A DNA stretch of 34,684 bases from Acidobacteriota bacterium (GCA_021787735.1 JAJYLL010000050.1:1-34684), one strand, 5' to 3'. Shown: positions 16,655 to 26,487, numbered from the stretch's first letter. Notes: generated by a model not told the origin, from the letters alone. Program-made: numbers and translations.

Positions 16655-17695
16655 ATGCGTTACCGAGATGCGGGCGTCGACATCAGTGCGGCGAGCCGTG
16701 CCAAATCACAGATAAAAGAGCTGGTCAGCGGGACCTTTAATCCGCGTGTCCTCAGAGGTTTCGGCGCCTTTGGCGGCTTCTATTCGCTCAAGGGGCTTCC
16801 ATCGGACGCCGTGCTTGTTTCCAGCATGGACGGTGTGGGCACCAAGCTCAAGATCGCCTTTGCCGTCAACCGCCACGAAAGTGCTGCCGCGGACCTGGTG
16901 TTCCACTCCGTCAACGACATATCCGTTCATGGCGCGCGGCCGCTCTTTTTCCTGGATTATCTCGCCACGGGGAAAATCCGCTTCAAAGTTATCACCGACG
17001 TTGTGCGGGGTCTTTCCAATGCCTGTCGCCAAGTGGGCTGCGCCCTCATCGGAGGAGAGACGGCCCAGATGCCCGGCTTCTACGCGGAGAACGAATACGA
17101 TCTGGCAGGTTGCATCATCGGATGGGTGCGGCAGCGGGAAATTCTAGACGGAAGCCGCATCCGGCCCGGCGACGTAATTCTGGGGCTGCCTTCACTTGGC
17201 CTGCACACCAACGGCTATTCCCTGGCCCGCAAGGTATTGATTGACCAGGCCGGAATCGGACTTTCGCAGTACGTTCCGGAGCTTGGCCGCAGGCTCGACG
17301 AGGAGTTGCTGGCCCCGCATCGCTGTTACGGGCCGCTGGTCCAAGCCCTGCACCAGAAGGGCTGGCTCACAGGGCTGGTTCACATCACGGGCGGCGGAAT
17401 TACAGACAATACGCCGCGAATTCTTCCCGCGCACTGCCAGGCGGAAATCCATCTGGGGTCGTGGCCGGTCCTGCCTGTCTTCAACATGATTGCCGGGCTC
17501 GGCAAGGTCCGTCAGGCAGAGATGCTGCGTACTTTCAACATGGGCCTGGGTATGCTGATGATCGTACCCCAAAAGAATGTAGAAAGCGTTACTCGTGCGC
17601 TGAAAAGGAAGAACGAGAAGTTCTGGGTGGTTGGGGGGATCGTTCCCGGGAAGCCTGAGGTAAAATACCTCGCCGGCCCTCCAGACCGCGGTTAG
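16655..17695 (+). CDS. purM: Phosphoribosylformylglycinamidine cyclo-ligase (AIR synthetase)
   Basis: A 346-residue ATP-dependent enzyme closing the imidazole ring of purines (FGAM to AIR). Family features are the opening YRDAGVDISAASRAKSQIK, the nucleotide-binding SSMDGVGTKLKIAF, HSVNDISVHGARPLFFLDYL, GGETAQMPGFY, LPSLGLHTNGYSLAR and HITGGGITDNTPRILP. Length equals the family norm (about 345). An inverted repeat of five-base arms, GAGGA and TCCTC, lies 9-19 bases before the ATG and includes the likely ribosome-binding site, so weak structure there could modulate translation. It follows lepB by 59 bases and precedes purN. Confidence 0.95.
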   Translation: MRYRDAGVDISAASRAKSQIKELVSGTFNPRVLRGFGAFGGFYSLKGLPSDAVLVSSMDGVGTKLKIAFAVNRHESAAADLVFHSVNDISVHGARPLFFLDYLATGKIRFKVITDVVRGLSNACRQVGCALIGGETAQMPGFYAENEYDLAGCIIGWVRQREILDGSRIRPGDVILGLPSLGLHTNGYSLARKVLIDQAGIGLSQYVPELGRRLDEELLAPHRCYGPLVQALHQKGWLTGLVHITGGGITDNTPRILPAHCQAEIHLGSWPVLPVFNMIAGLGKVRQAEMLRTFNMGLGMLMIVPQKNVESVTRALKRKNEKFWVVGGIVPGKPEVKYLAGPPDRG

Positions 17696-17794
17696 CCTGC
17701 TGCTAATTAGCGTTCTGGGAGGGTGTCATTGCAATCCTGCAAAAAATGTGAGGGGCCTTGGTCTGAACTCCCCTGCTTCGGTGGTTAAGGTTCC

Positions 17795-18397
<603 letters not shown>

Positions 18398-18458
18398 CCT
18401 CGTATCCTTCTACAGACAGGCATTTCGAATCTCCAATTTCAGTACGCAGAATTTAATA

Positions 18459-19697
18459 ATGACGCTGAACGAACAACTCGCTTATCTCACCAAAGGCGCA
18501 GAAGAAACCATCCGCCCTGAGGACCTCTACGTCAAGCTCGAACGCGCCGCGAAGACAGGTACACCGCTGCGCGTCAAGGCGGGGTTTGACCCTACGGCTC
18601 CGGACATTCACCTGGGCCACACCGTCCTGATTCGCAAGCTGAAACACTTTCAAGACCTCGGGCACACGGTGATCTTTCTGATCGGGGACTTTACAGGCCT
18701 GATCGGCGACCCGTCGGGGCGCAACGTTACGCGGCCGCCCATGACGCCGGAAGAAATTGCGGCCAACGCTGAAACTTATAAGAAACAGGTCTTCAAAATC
18801 CTCGACCCGGAAAAGACGGTGGTGGAGTTCAACAACCGCTGGCTGGGCAATTTGAACAGTCAGGAATGGATGACCCTGCTCTCAAAATACACTGTGGCCC
18901 GCCTGTTGGAGCGCGATGACTTCAGCAAGCGGTTCAAGGAGGGGCGTCCGATAACCCTCTTGGAGCTTGTATATCCTCTGGCGATGGCTTACGATTCGGT
19001 CGCACTCAAAGCCGACGTGGAACTGGGGGGGACGGACCAGAAGTTTAACCTGCTTGCGGGCCGGACGATCCAGCAGGAGTACGGCCAGGAGCCCCAGGTC
19101 ATTATGATGATGCCCATTCTGGAAGGGCTCGACGGCGTGCAGAAGATGTCGAAGTCGCTGGGGAACTACATTGGCATCAATGAGCCGCCCCAGGAAATGT
19201 TCGGCAAGCTGATGTCCATTTCTGATGAGTTGATGTGGCGCTACTACGAGCTGCTCACAGACTTGCCGCCTGCGGAAATTGCCGGGCTGAAGAAATCCGC
19301 CGGCGATGGATCTGCGCACCCGCTGGAAATGAAGAAGAGTCTCGCCCACCGGATCGTGTCCGATTTCCACGGCGCTCCTGCGGCCCACCAGGCGCAAAAA
19401 GATTGGGAGACTCAGTTCCAGGCAAAGGCCCTTCCGTCAGAAATTCCCGTTTACCCTTGTAGTTTTGACTCTCCGGTCAAACTGTTCCGCCTGCTCGTTA
19501 ACCTTGAGCTGGCTGAGTCCAACTCGATTGCCCAGCGCAAGATCAAGGAAGGCGCGGTTTACATGGCCTTGGGGAACGATGACCCTCCCGACTGGCAACG
19601 CCTGACGGACCCCACGTGGGAATTTGACGCGCGGAAAAATCCGGTCGCCGTTTTTCGTGTTGGGCGCAAACTGGCAAGAGTCAGCTTAAGTTCGTAA
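18459..19697 (+). CDS. tyrS: Tyrosyl-tRNA synthetase
   Basis: A 412-residue class I aminoacyl-tRNA synthetase charging tRNA-Tyr. The HIGH motif is HLGH at residues 51-54 ([17 protein letters not shown]) and the KMSKS motif is intact in [16 protein letters not shown], placing it in the TyrZ-like branch rather than the KFGKT-bearing TyrS branch. The C-terminal ~70 residues form an S4-like RNA-binding domain ([18 protein letters not shown]). No strong Shine-Dalgarno sequence is visible. It closes the purF-lepB-purM-purN run. No T-box leader is seen upstream. Confidence 0.95.
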   Translation: MTLNEQLAYLTKGAEETIRPEDLYVKLERAAKTGTPLRVKAGFDPTAPDIHLGHTVLIRKLKHFQDLGHTVIFLIGDFTGLIGDPSGRNVTRPPMTPEEIAANAETYKKQVFKILDPEKTVVEFNNRWLGNLNSQEWMTLLSKYTVARLLERDDFSKRFKEGRPITLLELVYPLAMAYDSVALKADVELGGTDQKFNLLAGRTIQQEYGQEPQVIMMMPILEGLDGVQKMSKSLGNYIGINEPPQEMFGKLMSISDELMWRYYELLTDLPPAEIAGLKKSAGDGSAHPLEMKKSLAHRIVSDFHGAPAAHQAQKDWETQFQAKALPSEIPVYPCSFDSPVKLFRLLVNLELAESNSIAQRKIKEGAVYMALGNDDPPDWQRLTDPTWEFDARKNPVAVFRVGRKLARVSLSS

Positions 19698-19889
19698 CAG
19701 TGCGCCGCCCTTTTCCTGTCCTGGTATTACTCGAACGTTTCATGAAGCGTCCGCGAACGGAAAGGCAATGGAGCTTCCGATCCATCTGTCTGTACGCAGC
19801 TTGACCCGTCCGGGATACCTCCCCTTTTGCCGGGATTTGCCCGGCCCGAGAGGCAACATTGCTTGCGGAGTGTTCCATCACACCCTTTG

Positions 19890-19918
19890 TTGACCACAGT
19901 GCGTGCCAATGGCATGAT
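19890..19918 (+). promoter_or_regulatory. Candidate promoter of the VWFA protein gene
   Basis: TTGACC (19890-19895, 5 of 6), a 17-base spacer and CATGAT (19913-19918, 4 of 6) preceded by the extended -10 dinucleotide TG. Transcription would begin about 16 bases before ATG 19941. The rest of the 243-base gap after tyrS (19698-19940) shows nothing recognisable. Confidence 0.4.
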
Positions 19919-19940
19919 AAGCAAGGGGGAAAGGGTTGCT

Positions 19941-21110
19941 ATGAAAATCACACGGAGCAAGGTTTTATGGGCTGCGGCGTTGGCATGCGTTGCCGTAAGC
20001 TTGTGGATTTTTAGTTCGTCCCTGGTTGCTCACGCGCAGCAGGGTCAGGGGCCGGGTCCTACGCCGAACACGGGTGAGACGGTTTATGCGCCTAAGAAAT
20101 CGGCAAAGCCGGAACTTCAACAGCAGCCGCAAAATATGCCCACCGAGCAGCCCGAAAAGGTCCCACAGCAACCGGGCCAACAGGTGCCGCAGCAAAAGCA
20201 ACCCGAGAAGATCAATCCCAACGATGTTTATACCCTTTCCACCACCTCAAACCTGGTGAACGTGGACGTGCTGGTGACGGACAAGAACGGGAACCCGATC
20301 ACAGGCCTTGGCAAGAGCAATTTCAAGATACTCGACGATGGTGTCCCGCAGTCTGTGACCAACTTCTCAACGGCGGAGGCACCTATAACGGTGGCCATGC
20401 TGATTGAGTTCAGCAACAAGTGGTGGGGATACCTTTACCTGGCGCTTGAAGACGCTTACCAGTTTCTGAACTTCATGCAACCTAAGGACTGGGTGGGAGT
20501 CATCTATTTTGATATGCAGCCCCACGTCCTGCAGGACTTCACGCATGACCGCTATCAGGTGAGGGGGGCGCTGGACTCGCTGCGGATTCCCGGCTTCAGT
20601 GAAACCAACCTGTACGACGCACTCGCCTTCACCATAGACCGCATGAAGAACGTAGGGGGGCGCAAAGCCATTCTGGCAATCGTCACGGGCTACGACACCT
20701 TCAGCAAACTGACTTACGGCGACATGCTGAAGATCGCCAAAGGGTCGAACACTCCCATCTATCCGGTCAGCATTCTGGAGTGGGTCTCGATCCGCTACGG
20801 AGATTCAATTGATACTCTCCAGGCGAAGAACGCCTTGACTTCAATTGCCCGGTACTCGGGCGGAGAAGCCTACTTTCCGCGCTTCGAAGGCGCACTGCCG
20901 GACGTCTACCAGCAGATCGCTGGCCAGCTCCGGCAGCAGTACAGCCTGGGCTTTATTCCGACTGATAGTACCAAGAACGGCAAGTACCACAAACTGCAGG
21001 TAGAACTGGTGGACTCGCAGGGAAATCCTCTGATGATCACAGATAAGAAGGGCAAGAAGATCAAGTACCGCGTTGTCTCCCGTGAAGGCTACTTCGCACC
21101 CAAAGCATAA
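19941..21110 (+). CDS. Secreted VWFA-related acidobacterial-type protein
   Basis: A 389-residue exported protein. The ATG at 19941 follows AAAGGG and starts a signal peptide (MKITRSKVLWAAALACVAVS, cleavage probably after AHA). A Pro/Gln-rich low-complexity linker covers about residues 40-85. A short beta region follows (TTSNLVNVDVLVTDKNGNPI then TGLGKSNFKILDDGVPQSV), then a von Willebrand factor A-like domain (about 150-320). Its metal-ion site is degenerate: where DxSxS is expected it has IEFSNKWWG. Proteins with this N-terminal block plus VWA (the VWFA-related Acidobacterial family) occur in many copies in Acidobacteriota; their role, probably protein binding in the envelope, is not established. 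Confidence 0.85.
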   Translation: MKITRSKVLWAAALACVAVSLWIFSSSLVAHAQQGQGPGPTPNTGETVYAPKKSAKPELQQQPQNMPTEQPEKVPQQPGQQVPQQKQPEKINPNDVYTLSTTSNLVNVDVLVTDKNGNPITGLGKSNFKILDDGVPQSVTNFSTAEAPITVAMLIEFSNKWWGYLYLALEDAYQFLNFMQPKDWVGVIYFDMQPHVLQDFTHDRYQVRGALDSLRIPGFSETNLYDALAFTIDRMKNVGGRKAILAIVTGYDTFSKLTYGDMLKIAKGSNTPIYPVSILEWVSIRYGDSIDTLQAKNALTSIARYSGGEAYFPRFEGALPDVYQQIAGQLRQQYSLGFIPTDSTKNGKYHKLQVELVDSQGNPLMITDKKGKKIKYRVVSREGYFAPKA

Positions 21111-21206
21111 GCCCGGCAAAAACCATCACACGGCAAGGGAAACCCAGGGCCAGCACACCAAGTGCCGGCCCCGGCTACAAACAAGCAACCCCAACACAAG
21201 AGTGTT

Positions 21207-22754
21207 TCAGTGCCGGAAGTGCCGGATACCGGTCATCATCATGGCCATACCCAGTCGGTCGGCGGCTTCAACCACTTCGTTGTCGCGGACAGAACCACCC
21301 GGCTGCACCACGGCCGTGGCGCCTTGTTTCGCGGCTTCTTCCACTCCATCCGGGAAGGGGAAGAAGGCGTCGGAACCCAGCACCGTTCCCTTCAGGTCGT
21401 GTTTAAGGTCGAGAGCTTTCATCGCCGCCAGTTTCACCGAATCCACCCGGCTCATCTGGCCGGCTCCGACGCCGACCACGATGCCGTCGCGCCCGAAGAC
21501 AATCGCGTTGGACTTTACGTGCTTCACCACGCGCCAGGCAAACACCAGCGCGCGCATTTCTTCTTCCGTAGGCTGGCGCTTCGTGGCGCGTTTCCACTCG
21601 TCCGGTTTGGCGCCCATGGTATCCGGAGTCTGCACCAGCAGTCCGCCGCCCACGCTCTTCAATTGCGGGCCATATTCGTCACCTGCGGTTGCAGACATAT
21701 CGATCAGGCGCAGGTTCTTCTTGGTCTTCAGCTTTTCGAGTGCGTCAGCCTCAAAACCCGGCGCGATGATGGCCTCGACAAAAAGCTTCGACATCTCTTC
21801 CGCCGTCGCCAGATCGAGTTTCCGGTTCACGGCGATCACCGAGCCAAATGACGACACGGGATCGACCGAAAGAGCTCGCGTATAACTTTCCACCAGTGTC
21901 TTGCCGTTGGCAATGCCGCAGGGGTTGGTGTGTTTGATAATGGCCGTTACCGGCTCTGAAAACTCCTGTGTCACGCGCCAGGCCGCTTCCAGATCTACAA
22001 AGTTGTTGTAAGAAAGTTCCTTTCCATGAAGTTGCGGGGCATAGGCAAGGCCACGACCGGCAACTGCGCTGTTGCGATAGAGCGCGGCGCTCTGGTGCGG
22101 GTTTTCACCGTAGCGCAGGTCCATGACCTTCTGGAAATTCAGATGGAAATTCTTCGGCAGGCCCGGTTCCGCGCGCTGCTGCAAGGTGGTGGAAATAAAG
22201 CCGTCGTACGCTGCGGTAGTGGCAAACGCCTTCCTCGCCAGGGCAAGCCGCCTCTCACGCTCAAGCCCTCCCTTGCCGAGTTCCTCAAGAATGCCGGCAT
22301 AATCGGCCGGATCAACAACGACGGCCACATCTTCAAAGTTCTTGGCAGCCGAGCGAATCATCGTAGGCCCGCCGATGTCGATATTCTCAATCAGCTCTTC
22401 AAATTCCACATCCGGCTTGGCCGCCGTCTTCTCGAAGGGATATAGATTGACAACAACCATGTCAATCACGCTGATCTCATGGTCTTTCAATGACGCCGCG
22501 TGGGCAGGGTTTGATCGGATGGCCAGAATGCCGCCGTGGACTTTGGGATGCAGCGTCTTGACGCGGCCATCGAGCATCTCCGGAAAGCCGGTCAGTTCAG
22601 AAACGTCGCGGACCTTCACGCCTTTCTCGCGGAGAAGTTTTGCTGTGCCACCCGTTGAGACGATGTCGACGCCCAGCTTTGACAGCCCTGCTGCAAAGTC
22701 AACTATTCCAGTCTTGTCGCTGACGCTAAGCAATGCACGAGTGATGGGTTTCAT
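21207..22754 (-). CDS. purH: Bifunctional AICAR transformylase/IMP cyclohydrolase
   Basis: A 515-residue enzyme for the last two steps of purine synthesis. The N-terminal IMP cyclohydrolase (MGS-like) domain contains ALLSVSDKTGIVDFAAGL, STGGTAKLLREKGV and MLDGRVKTLHPKVHGGILA. The C-terminal AICAR transformylase domain contains LRYGENPHQSAALYR, the HTNPCGIA motif, DAFFPFPDGVEEAAKQGATA and QPGGSVRDNEVVEAAD, and ends in MMMTGIRHFRH, typical of the family. AGGAG lies upstream of the ATG. It is convergent with the VWFA gene, separate from the purF-purM-purN run, and probably has its own promoter. The 96 bases after its stop contain GCCGG-CC-CCGGC, a small hairpin without a T-run. Confidence 0.96.
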   Translation of the reverse strand: MKPITRALLSVSDKTGIVDFAAGLSKLGVDIVSTGGTAKLLREKGVKVRDVSELTGFPEMLDGRVKTLHPKVHGGILAIRSNPAHAASLKDHEISVIDMVVVNLYPFEKTAAKPDVEFEELIENIDIGGPTMIRSAAKNFEDVAVVVDPADYAGILEELGKGGLERERRLALARKAFATTAAYDGFISTTLQQRAEPGLPKNFHLNFQKVMDLRYGENPHQSAALYRNSAVAGRGLAYAPQLHGKELSYNNFVDLEAAWRVTQEFSEPVTAIIKHTNPCGIANGKTLVESYTRALSVDPVSSFGSVIAVNRKLDLATAEEMSKLFVEAIIAPGFEADALEKLKTKKNLRLIDMSATAGDEYGPQLKSVGGGLLVQTPDTMGAKPDEWKRATKRQPTEEEMRALVFAWRVVKHVKSNAIVFGRDGIVVGVGAGQMSRVDSVKLAAMKALDLKHDLKGTVLGSDAFFPFPDGVEEAAKQGATAVVQPGGSVRDNEVVEAADRLGMAMMMTGIRHFRH

Positions 22755-23023
22755 GAGTACTCCTGAAGTTTTTTACTTGAATTCAACATTGGGAAAAACC
22801 TGTCCGCCCTTCAGCTCTTCCGGTGACCGCCCGCTGTCCGTCGCGGCGGCACATAAGAAAATACGGGCGTCACGGTCACGATGGGAAGAACCGCCCTTGC
22901 AGGGCCGCCATTCAGAAACGTCAAGGTCGCGACCGCAAAATACCAGGACGCTTAGGCGGCCACAATGACGGCGCTACCCGCAGACAGAAATCGCTCAACA
23001 ATCTTCTTCAATGTCTGGAAGGC

Positions 23024-23572
23024 TCACACATCAGCTCTTACTGCGGTGAACCGGACCCTGCCGTCCTTGACGGTGACAGAAAATTGAACGCTGTCACACC
23101 CCAGTTCCTGTTTAAGCTGCCGTGTTTTCTCGCGAACAAATTGCTGAAACCTTGCAGGGTCAATGTCGTTGGTGCGTTCGCCCACGCGTTGCTTGGCATC
23201 CATCAGAGCGTGGAGCAACTGGTTCACTTTGGCCATTTCACGGTCAGGATCACGGCAAACAATCTGCGTGGCTGCCTGCGCTTCCGTAGGGCGCGTGCGC
23301 GGCTGGACCTCTCGGCCCTCTTCCCTGTCGCGCAACCGCTTCCGCCAGAGATCGTTGTGAACGGCGTACCGTTGCACCAGTTGATTGAACCGGAAGCGCT
23401 GGCTGACACTCAGCTTGAGTGAGTCGCTCGAATACTTCTTAATAGTCTGCTCAACCCGGTAAAGCGTGTTCTCCGGGGGGCGCAGCCTACCTCCATTAAA
23501 GAAGGCCTCATACTCGATCGTGAGACGACGAATATCCTCTTCGAGCCGGGTCAATTCCCCGTCAACCGTCAC
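23024..23572 (-). CDS. MXAN_5187 C-terminal-domain-like protein, unknown function
   Basis: A 182-residue, highly charged, mostly helical protein. GTG 23572 is preferred because AGAGG lies eight bases upstream; the frame also extends to TTG 23641 (205 residues), but the extra part looks non-coding. The N-terminal helix pair LEEDIRRLTIEYEAFFNGG, the RPPENTLYRVEQTIKKY segment and the C-terminal VQFSVTVKDGRVRFTA resemble the domain called MXAN_5187_C after a Myxococcus xanthus protein. That comparison is from memory and moderate. Its function is unknown; it lacks a signal peptide and membrane helices. It lies upstream of purH on the same strand with a 269-base gap in which I see no further gene. 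Confidence 0.65.
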   Translation of the reverse strand: MTVDGELTRLEEDIRRLTIEYEAFFNGGRLRPPENTLYRVEQTIKKYSSDSLKLSVSQRFRFNQLVQRYAVHNDLWRKRLRDREEGREVQPRTRPTEAQAATQIVCRDPDREMAKVNQLLHALMDAKQRVGERTNDIDPARFQQFVREKTRQLKQELGCDSVQFSVTVKDGRVRFTAVRADV

Positions 23573-23883
23573 CGGGGAACCTCTCGCGGGAGAGCCGGAT
23601 TCGTCATTATAACTCCCATGGGGCGCGACACACCAAAACAAATGGCCGGCGCGATAGCTTAGCGCCTCAGCGCCGCGGATAATGACTCATTTCGGAGTTC
23701 TGACTGCGAACTTTAACCCGGTCGAATGCCGAAATGCCGGCCTCAAGGCGGCTGCTGCTACTGAAAGCCCTCTTATCTGCGCCGTGCTACTCAAGTTGAC
23801 CATCCCACTCCTATTGTGTTGAAATGGCCATGCAATGTGTTGATGGGCCACGCTGCCTTCCCGGTAGGTTCGGAGCAACATTG
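23573..23883. other. Divergent intergenic region before selA
   Basis: About 310 bases holding the upstream regions of the minus-strand MXAN_5187-like gene and of selA. It has GC-rich short repeats at 23645-23675 and a possible selA promoter: TTGACC (23796-23801), 18 bases, TGAAAT (23820-23825) preceded by TG. No tRNA-Sec or other RNA gene is recognisable. Confidence 0.35.
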
Positions 23884-25281
23884 ATGGTAACCAAAAGCGA
23901 TGAGAAGGCCATGACGGATTTGTTGCGCCGGATACCTTCAGTTGACGAACTGCTGGGAGACAAGACTCTGCAGCAGCTCGAATCGGAGCTTGGCCACCGC
24001 ATCGTGGTGCAGGCAGCACGGAGTGTCCTGCAAGGTTTGCGGGAAGGCATTACGAGCGGGAAGATTAGGGAATTTTCCGCAGCCGCGCTTGCAGAAGAGA
24101 TCTCCGCAGCCGCCCGGGACCTGGCCGCCTATTCGCTCGCCCCCGTCATCAACGCCACCGGAGTGATACTCCACACCAACCTGGGACGAGCTCCACTCGC
24201 CGCCAAGGCGGTCGAGCACATCGGGAAAATCGCCGGACGTTATTCGAACCTGGAATACGATCTTGGCGAAGGAAGGCGCGGAAAACGGGACACCCATACC
24301 GACAGCCTTTTTGCCGAACTCACCGGAGCCGAGCGGACCCTGGTGGTGAACAATAACGCTGCCGCCGTGTTCCTTACACTAAACGCGCTTGCCGAGGGCG
24401 GCGAAGTTATCGTTTCCCGCGGCGAGCTGATCGAAATTGGTGGTTCCTTCCGCATCCCCGACATCTGCGCCAAGAGCGGCGCGCGGCTGAGGGAGGTGGG
24501 AACAACAAACCGCACGCGCCTAGCCGATTATGCCGGCGCCATCAATGAAAATACCCGCGCCCTGATGCGCGTCCACCCCAGCAATTTTCGCGTTGTGGGA
24601 TTCACCGAACGCCCGGAACTAGCCGAACTGGCTGACCTGGCGCACCGGCATCATCTGCCGCTGATTGAAGACCTGGGCAGCGGATGCCTGATCGACCTCA
24701 GGCCCCTGGGCATCCAGGACGAGCCCCCCGTTGGCGCAAGCCTGAAAGCGGGTGTGGACGTGGTGACCTTCAGCGGCGACAAGCTTCTGGGAGGCCCGCA
24801 GGCCGGGCTGATCTGCGGTCGGAAAGAATTTCTGGATCGCGTCCGCCGAAACCCGCTGTTCCGGGCCCTGCGCGTGGACAAGCTGACCATTGCGGCTCTC
24901 GAAGCAACCGTCCGGCTTTATCTTGACGGAACCATCGACGCGGTCCCGGCGCTTCGCATGATGAGGCTGCCGCTAGAAGAACTGACCACGCGCGCAACCT
25001 GGCTTGCCGAAAAGGTCCGGCAGAATTCTTCATTCTCCACGGAGGTTGAAGAAGGCGCGTCGGTCGTCGGTGGCGGGTCGACACCGGGGCAGTCGCTGCC
25101 CACCAGGCTGGTTGCAGTTCGGCATGACCGGCTGAGCGCACAGGAACTCGAAGCCGCGCTGCGGGAGAATCTGCCGCCCGTGATCGCGCGCGTGGAGCGC
25201 GACCGGCTGCTGCTTGATCCAAGGACCGTTTCTGAAGAGCAGGACGCGCAGATCGTTCAGGCGTTCGAGCGCGTTAAGTAG
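23884..25281 (+). CDS. selA: L-seryl-tRNA(Sec) selenium transferase
   Basis: A 465-residue PLP enzyme that converts seryl-tRNA(Sec) to selenocysteinyl-tRNA(Sec) with selenophosphate. The N-terminal tRNA-binding domain includes LLRRIPSVDELLGD. The catalytic core has INATGVILHTNLGRAPL, VVNNNAAAVFLTLNAL, EIGGSFRIPDI, VGTTNRT and the PLP lysine K300 in VTFSGDKLLGGPQAGLICG. Length equals that of E. coli SelA (463). ATG 23884 has GGAG eight bases upstream; an in-frame ATG at 23911 and an upstream start at 23824 are possible. Its presence predicts selenoproteins in this organism. The partners selB, selC and selD are not in the window. Confidence 0.95.
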   Translation: MVTKSDEKAMTDLLRRIPSVDELLGDKTLQQLESELGHRIVVQAARSVLQGLREGITSGKIREFSAAALAEEISAAARDLAAYSLAPVINATGVILHTNLGRAPLAAKAVEHIGKIAGRYSNLEYDLGEGRRGKRDTHTDSLFAELTGAERTLVVNNNAAAVFLTLNALAEGGEVIVSRGELIEIGGSFRIPDICAKSGARLREVGTTNRTRLADYAGAINENTRALMRVHPSNFRVVGFTERPELAELADLAHRHHLPLIEDLGSGCLIDLRPLGIQDEPPVGASLKAGVDVVTFSGDKLLGGPQAGLICGRKEFLDRVRRNPLFRALRVDKLTIAALEATVRLYLDGTIDAVPALRMMRLPLEELTTRATWLAEKVRQNSSFSTEVEEGASVVGGGSTPGQSLPTRLVAVRHDRLSAQELEAALRENLPPVIARVERDRLLLDPRTVSEEQDAQIVQAFERVK

Positions 25282-25380
25282 GGAGAAGTATTAGCCGCTG
25301 TGTGGCGAGTTAACCTCCCCGCTACGCACTACGTGTGGAATGTAAACTCTCTAATAACAATGTGTGGCGGAGAACCATCA

Positions 25381-25435
25381 TTTTTGCATCAAAGCAAAAA
25401 GGGAGAATTCAATCCCACTTCATCCAGTGAATTCT
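25381..25435 (+). repeat. Two short inverted repeats in the leader of the secreted unknown gene
   Basis: Two successive perfect inverted repeats: TTTTTGC (25381-25387) with GCAAAAA (25394-25400), loop of six bases; and AGAATTCA (25404-25411) with TGAATTCT (25428-25435), spacer 16 bases. They lie 21-75 bases before GTG 25456. They could be weak stem-loops or protein sites; the AT-rich stems make a strong terminator unlikely. Confidence 0.4.
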
Positions 25436-25446
25436 TTGGGGAGGCC

Positions 25447-25451
25447 AGGGG
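25447..25451 (+). promoter_or_regulatory. Ribosome-binding site deciding a GTG start
   Basis: AGGGG four bases before GTG 25456. It supports this codon over the frame's first start at 25300, whose extra 52 residues look non-coding and contain the inverted repeats. Confidence 0.55.
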
Positions 25452-25455
25452 TAAA

Positions 25456-26274
25456 GTGATTCAGGGAAAAGGTGCATCGCGAAAAATCAGATCGGCAGGA
25501 ATCCTGGTAGGTCTAATGGTTGCCTTCATAGGATTAGGAGTGGGGACAGCGCAAGCCCGAAAGAAGAAGGCCGCGCCCAAACCCGGGCTGCCCGACCATA
25601 TCGCCACACTGGGCAGGAAGCTCTACGGCCTCGACATCGACGACGCCAAACCCATTACGGATGAAATCCAGAAACTCGTTGTCGGTCACCTGAACACCTG
25701 GATCGCCAACCGCTCACCCAACATCGTCGAGGTCCGGCACGAACTGGAGCAAGCCTTTTCAAAATTGGAATACCCGGCAGAAGGAACGCCTTCCATCTTC
25801 ATCTCGCCCTGGAAGAACGTGACGTTGATCGGCGCGGGCTACACGCTGGGTTGGAGCAACATCTGGCGCGTCAATGTGCTGGTGATCTACGAGAACCTGA
25901 ACGGTCACACTCGCGAAGTCGCGACAACGGATTTTGTTCCGCGGACTGATCTGCATTACGCCATTCTCCCTCCCTCCGGCACAGGTGACTTTCGATTTCT
26001 GGCTTATGGACGACGACTGGGAATGAGCCATCCCCGGCTGTCGGCAGCGCTCTACACATTCGATGGGAAAACCCTGCAATCGGAATGGAAGACAGAAAAC
26101 CTGTTTGACGGGAAGCTCACCGCAAATGCCGACACGGTGGTTATCAGCTACGTGGATGAAAGTGAATACATTCGCGAAACCCAGCTGGGCCATCTTCCAC
26201 CCAGGCACCAGAAAACCTACAAGGTCACCCCGCAGGGACTCCAGCTTGAAAGTGAGCGGGACGTCCCCTATTAG
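25456..26274 (+). CDS. Putative exported protein of unknown function
   Basis: A protein of 272 residues from GTG 25456. Basic N-terminal residues and a hydrophobic stretch (SAGILVGLMVAFIGLGVGTA) ending in AQA form a plausible signal peptide, followed by a Lys/Ala/Pro-rich segment (RKKKAAPKPG). The mature part has helix-rich sequence and then beta strands with many aromatics (SIFISPWKNVTLIGAGYTLG, NVLVIYENLNGHTREVATTD). No catalytic, metal or lipobox motif is seen. It follows selA by 174 bases and has its own leader. I do not recognise the family. Confidence 0.65.
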   Translation: MIQGKGASRKIRSAGILVGLMVAFIGLGVGTAQARKKKAAPKPGLPDHIATLGRKLYGLDIDDAKPITDEIQKLVVGHLNTWIANRSPNIVEVRHELEQAFSKLEYPAEGTPSIFISPWKNVTLIGAGYTLGWSNIWRVNVLVIYENLNGHTREVATTDFVPRTDLHYAILPPSGTGDFRFLAYGRRLGMSHPRLSAALYTFDGKTLQSEWKTENLFDGKLTANADTVVISYVDESEYIRETQLGHLPPRHQKTYKVTPQGLQLESERDVPY

Positions 26275-26425
26275 GAAAAAACCGACGGACACCGAAGAAT
26301 CTGCAGCTTACGAGCGGGGGCGAGGTTCAGCGTCGATAACGCAGGCGAACAGACGGCGAAAGGCATGCCGTGCAGGCGCACCTCTTACCGCCGTAGCAGA
26401 AAGCCCCCCGCGAAAGAGTAATTCC

Positions 26426-26466
26426 TGTGTCACGGAATCCGTAGACATGAGATAATTCTTGACACA
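26426..26466 (+). promoter_or_regulatory. Candidate operator pair upstream of the Fur-family gene
   Basis: TGTGTCA (26426-26432) and its inverse TGACACA (26460-26466) flank a 27-base centre; the second arm covers the -35 element. The similarity extends outward and inward (about 12 of 16 positions between the two inverted copies). GATAATT also occurs as a direct repeat at 26451 and 26482. Possible metal-regulator sites; no classical Fur box is present. Confidence 0.35.
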
Positions 26467-26487
26467 AGAGTACAGATTTGGGATAAT
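26459..26487 (+). promoter_or_regulatory. Near-consensus promoter of the Fur-family gene and iron operon
   Basis: Perfect -35 TTGACA (26459-26464), 17-base spacer, GATAAT (26482-26487, 5 of 6) and an extended -10 TG at 26479-26480. It is the best promoter match in the window. Transcription would start near 26494, giving a leader of only about 20 bases before ATG 26516. Confidence 0.7.

Noticed and set aside
21111..21206. GCCGGCCCCGGC hairpin between the VWFA gene and purH as a bidirectional terminator
   Set aside because: Loop of only two bases and no T-run on either side; not a supportable intrinsic terminator.
21073..21885. Plus-strand frames opposite purH
   Set aside because: purH is a certain gene over the same bases; the frames are low-complexity Ser/Pro/Thr or His/Arg shadows.
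22755..23023. Possible small gene or selenocysteine frame between purH and the MXAN_5187-like gene (TGT TGA near 22994)
   Set aside because: Only about 10-17 codons, no recognisable protein and no hairpin evidence.
22823..23422. 199-codon plus-strand frame across the MXAN_5187-like gene
   Set aside because: Antisense of a charged helical protein; no ribosome-binding site or motif.
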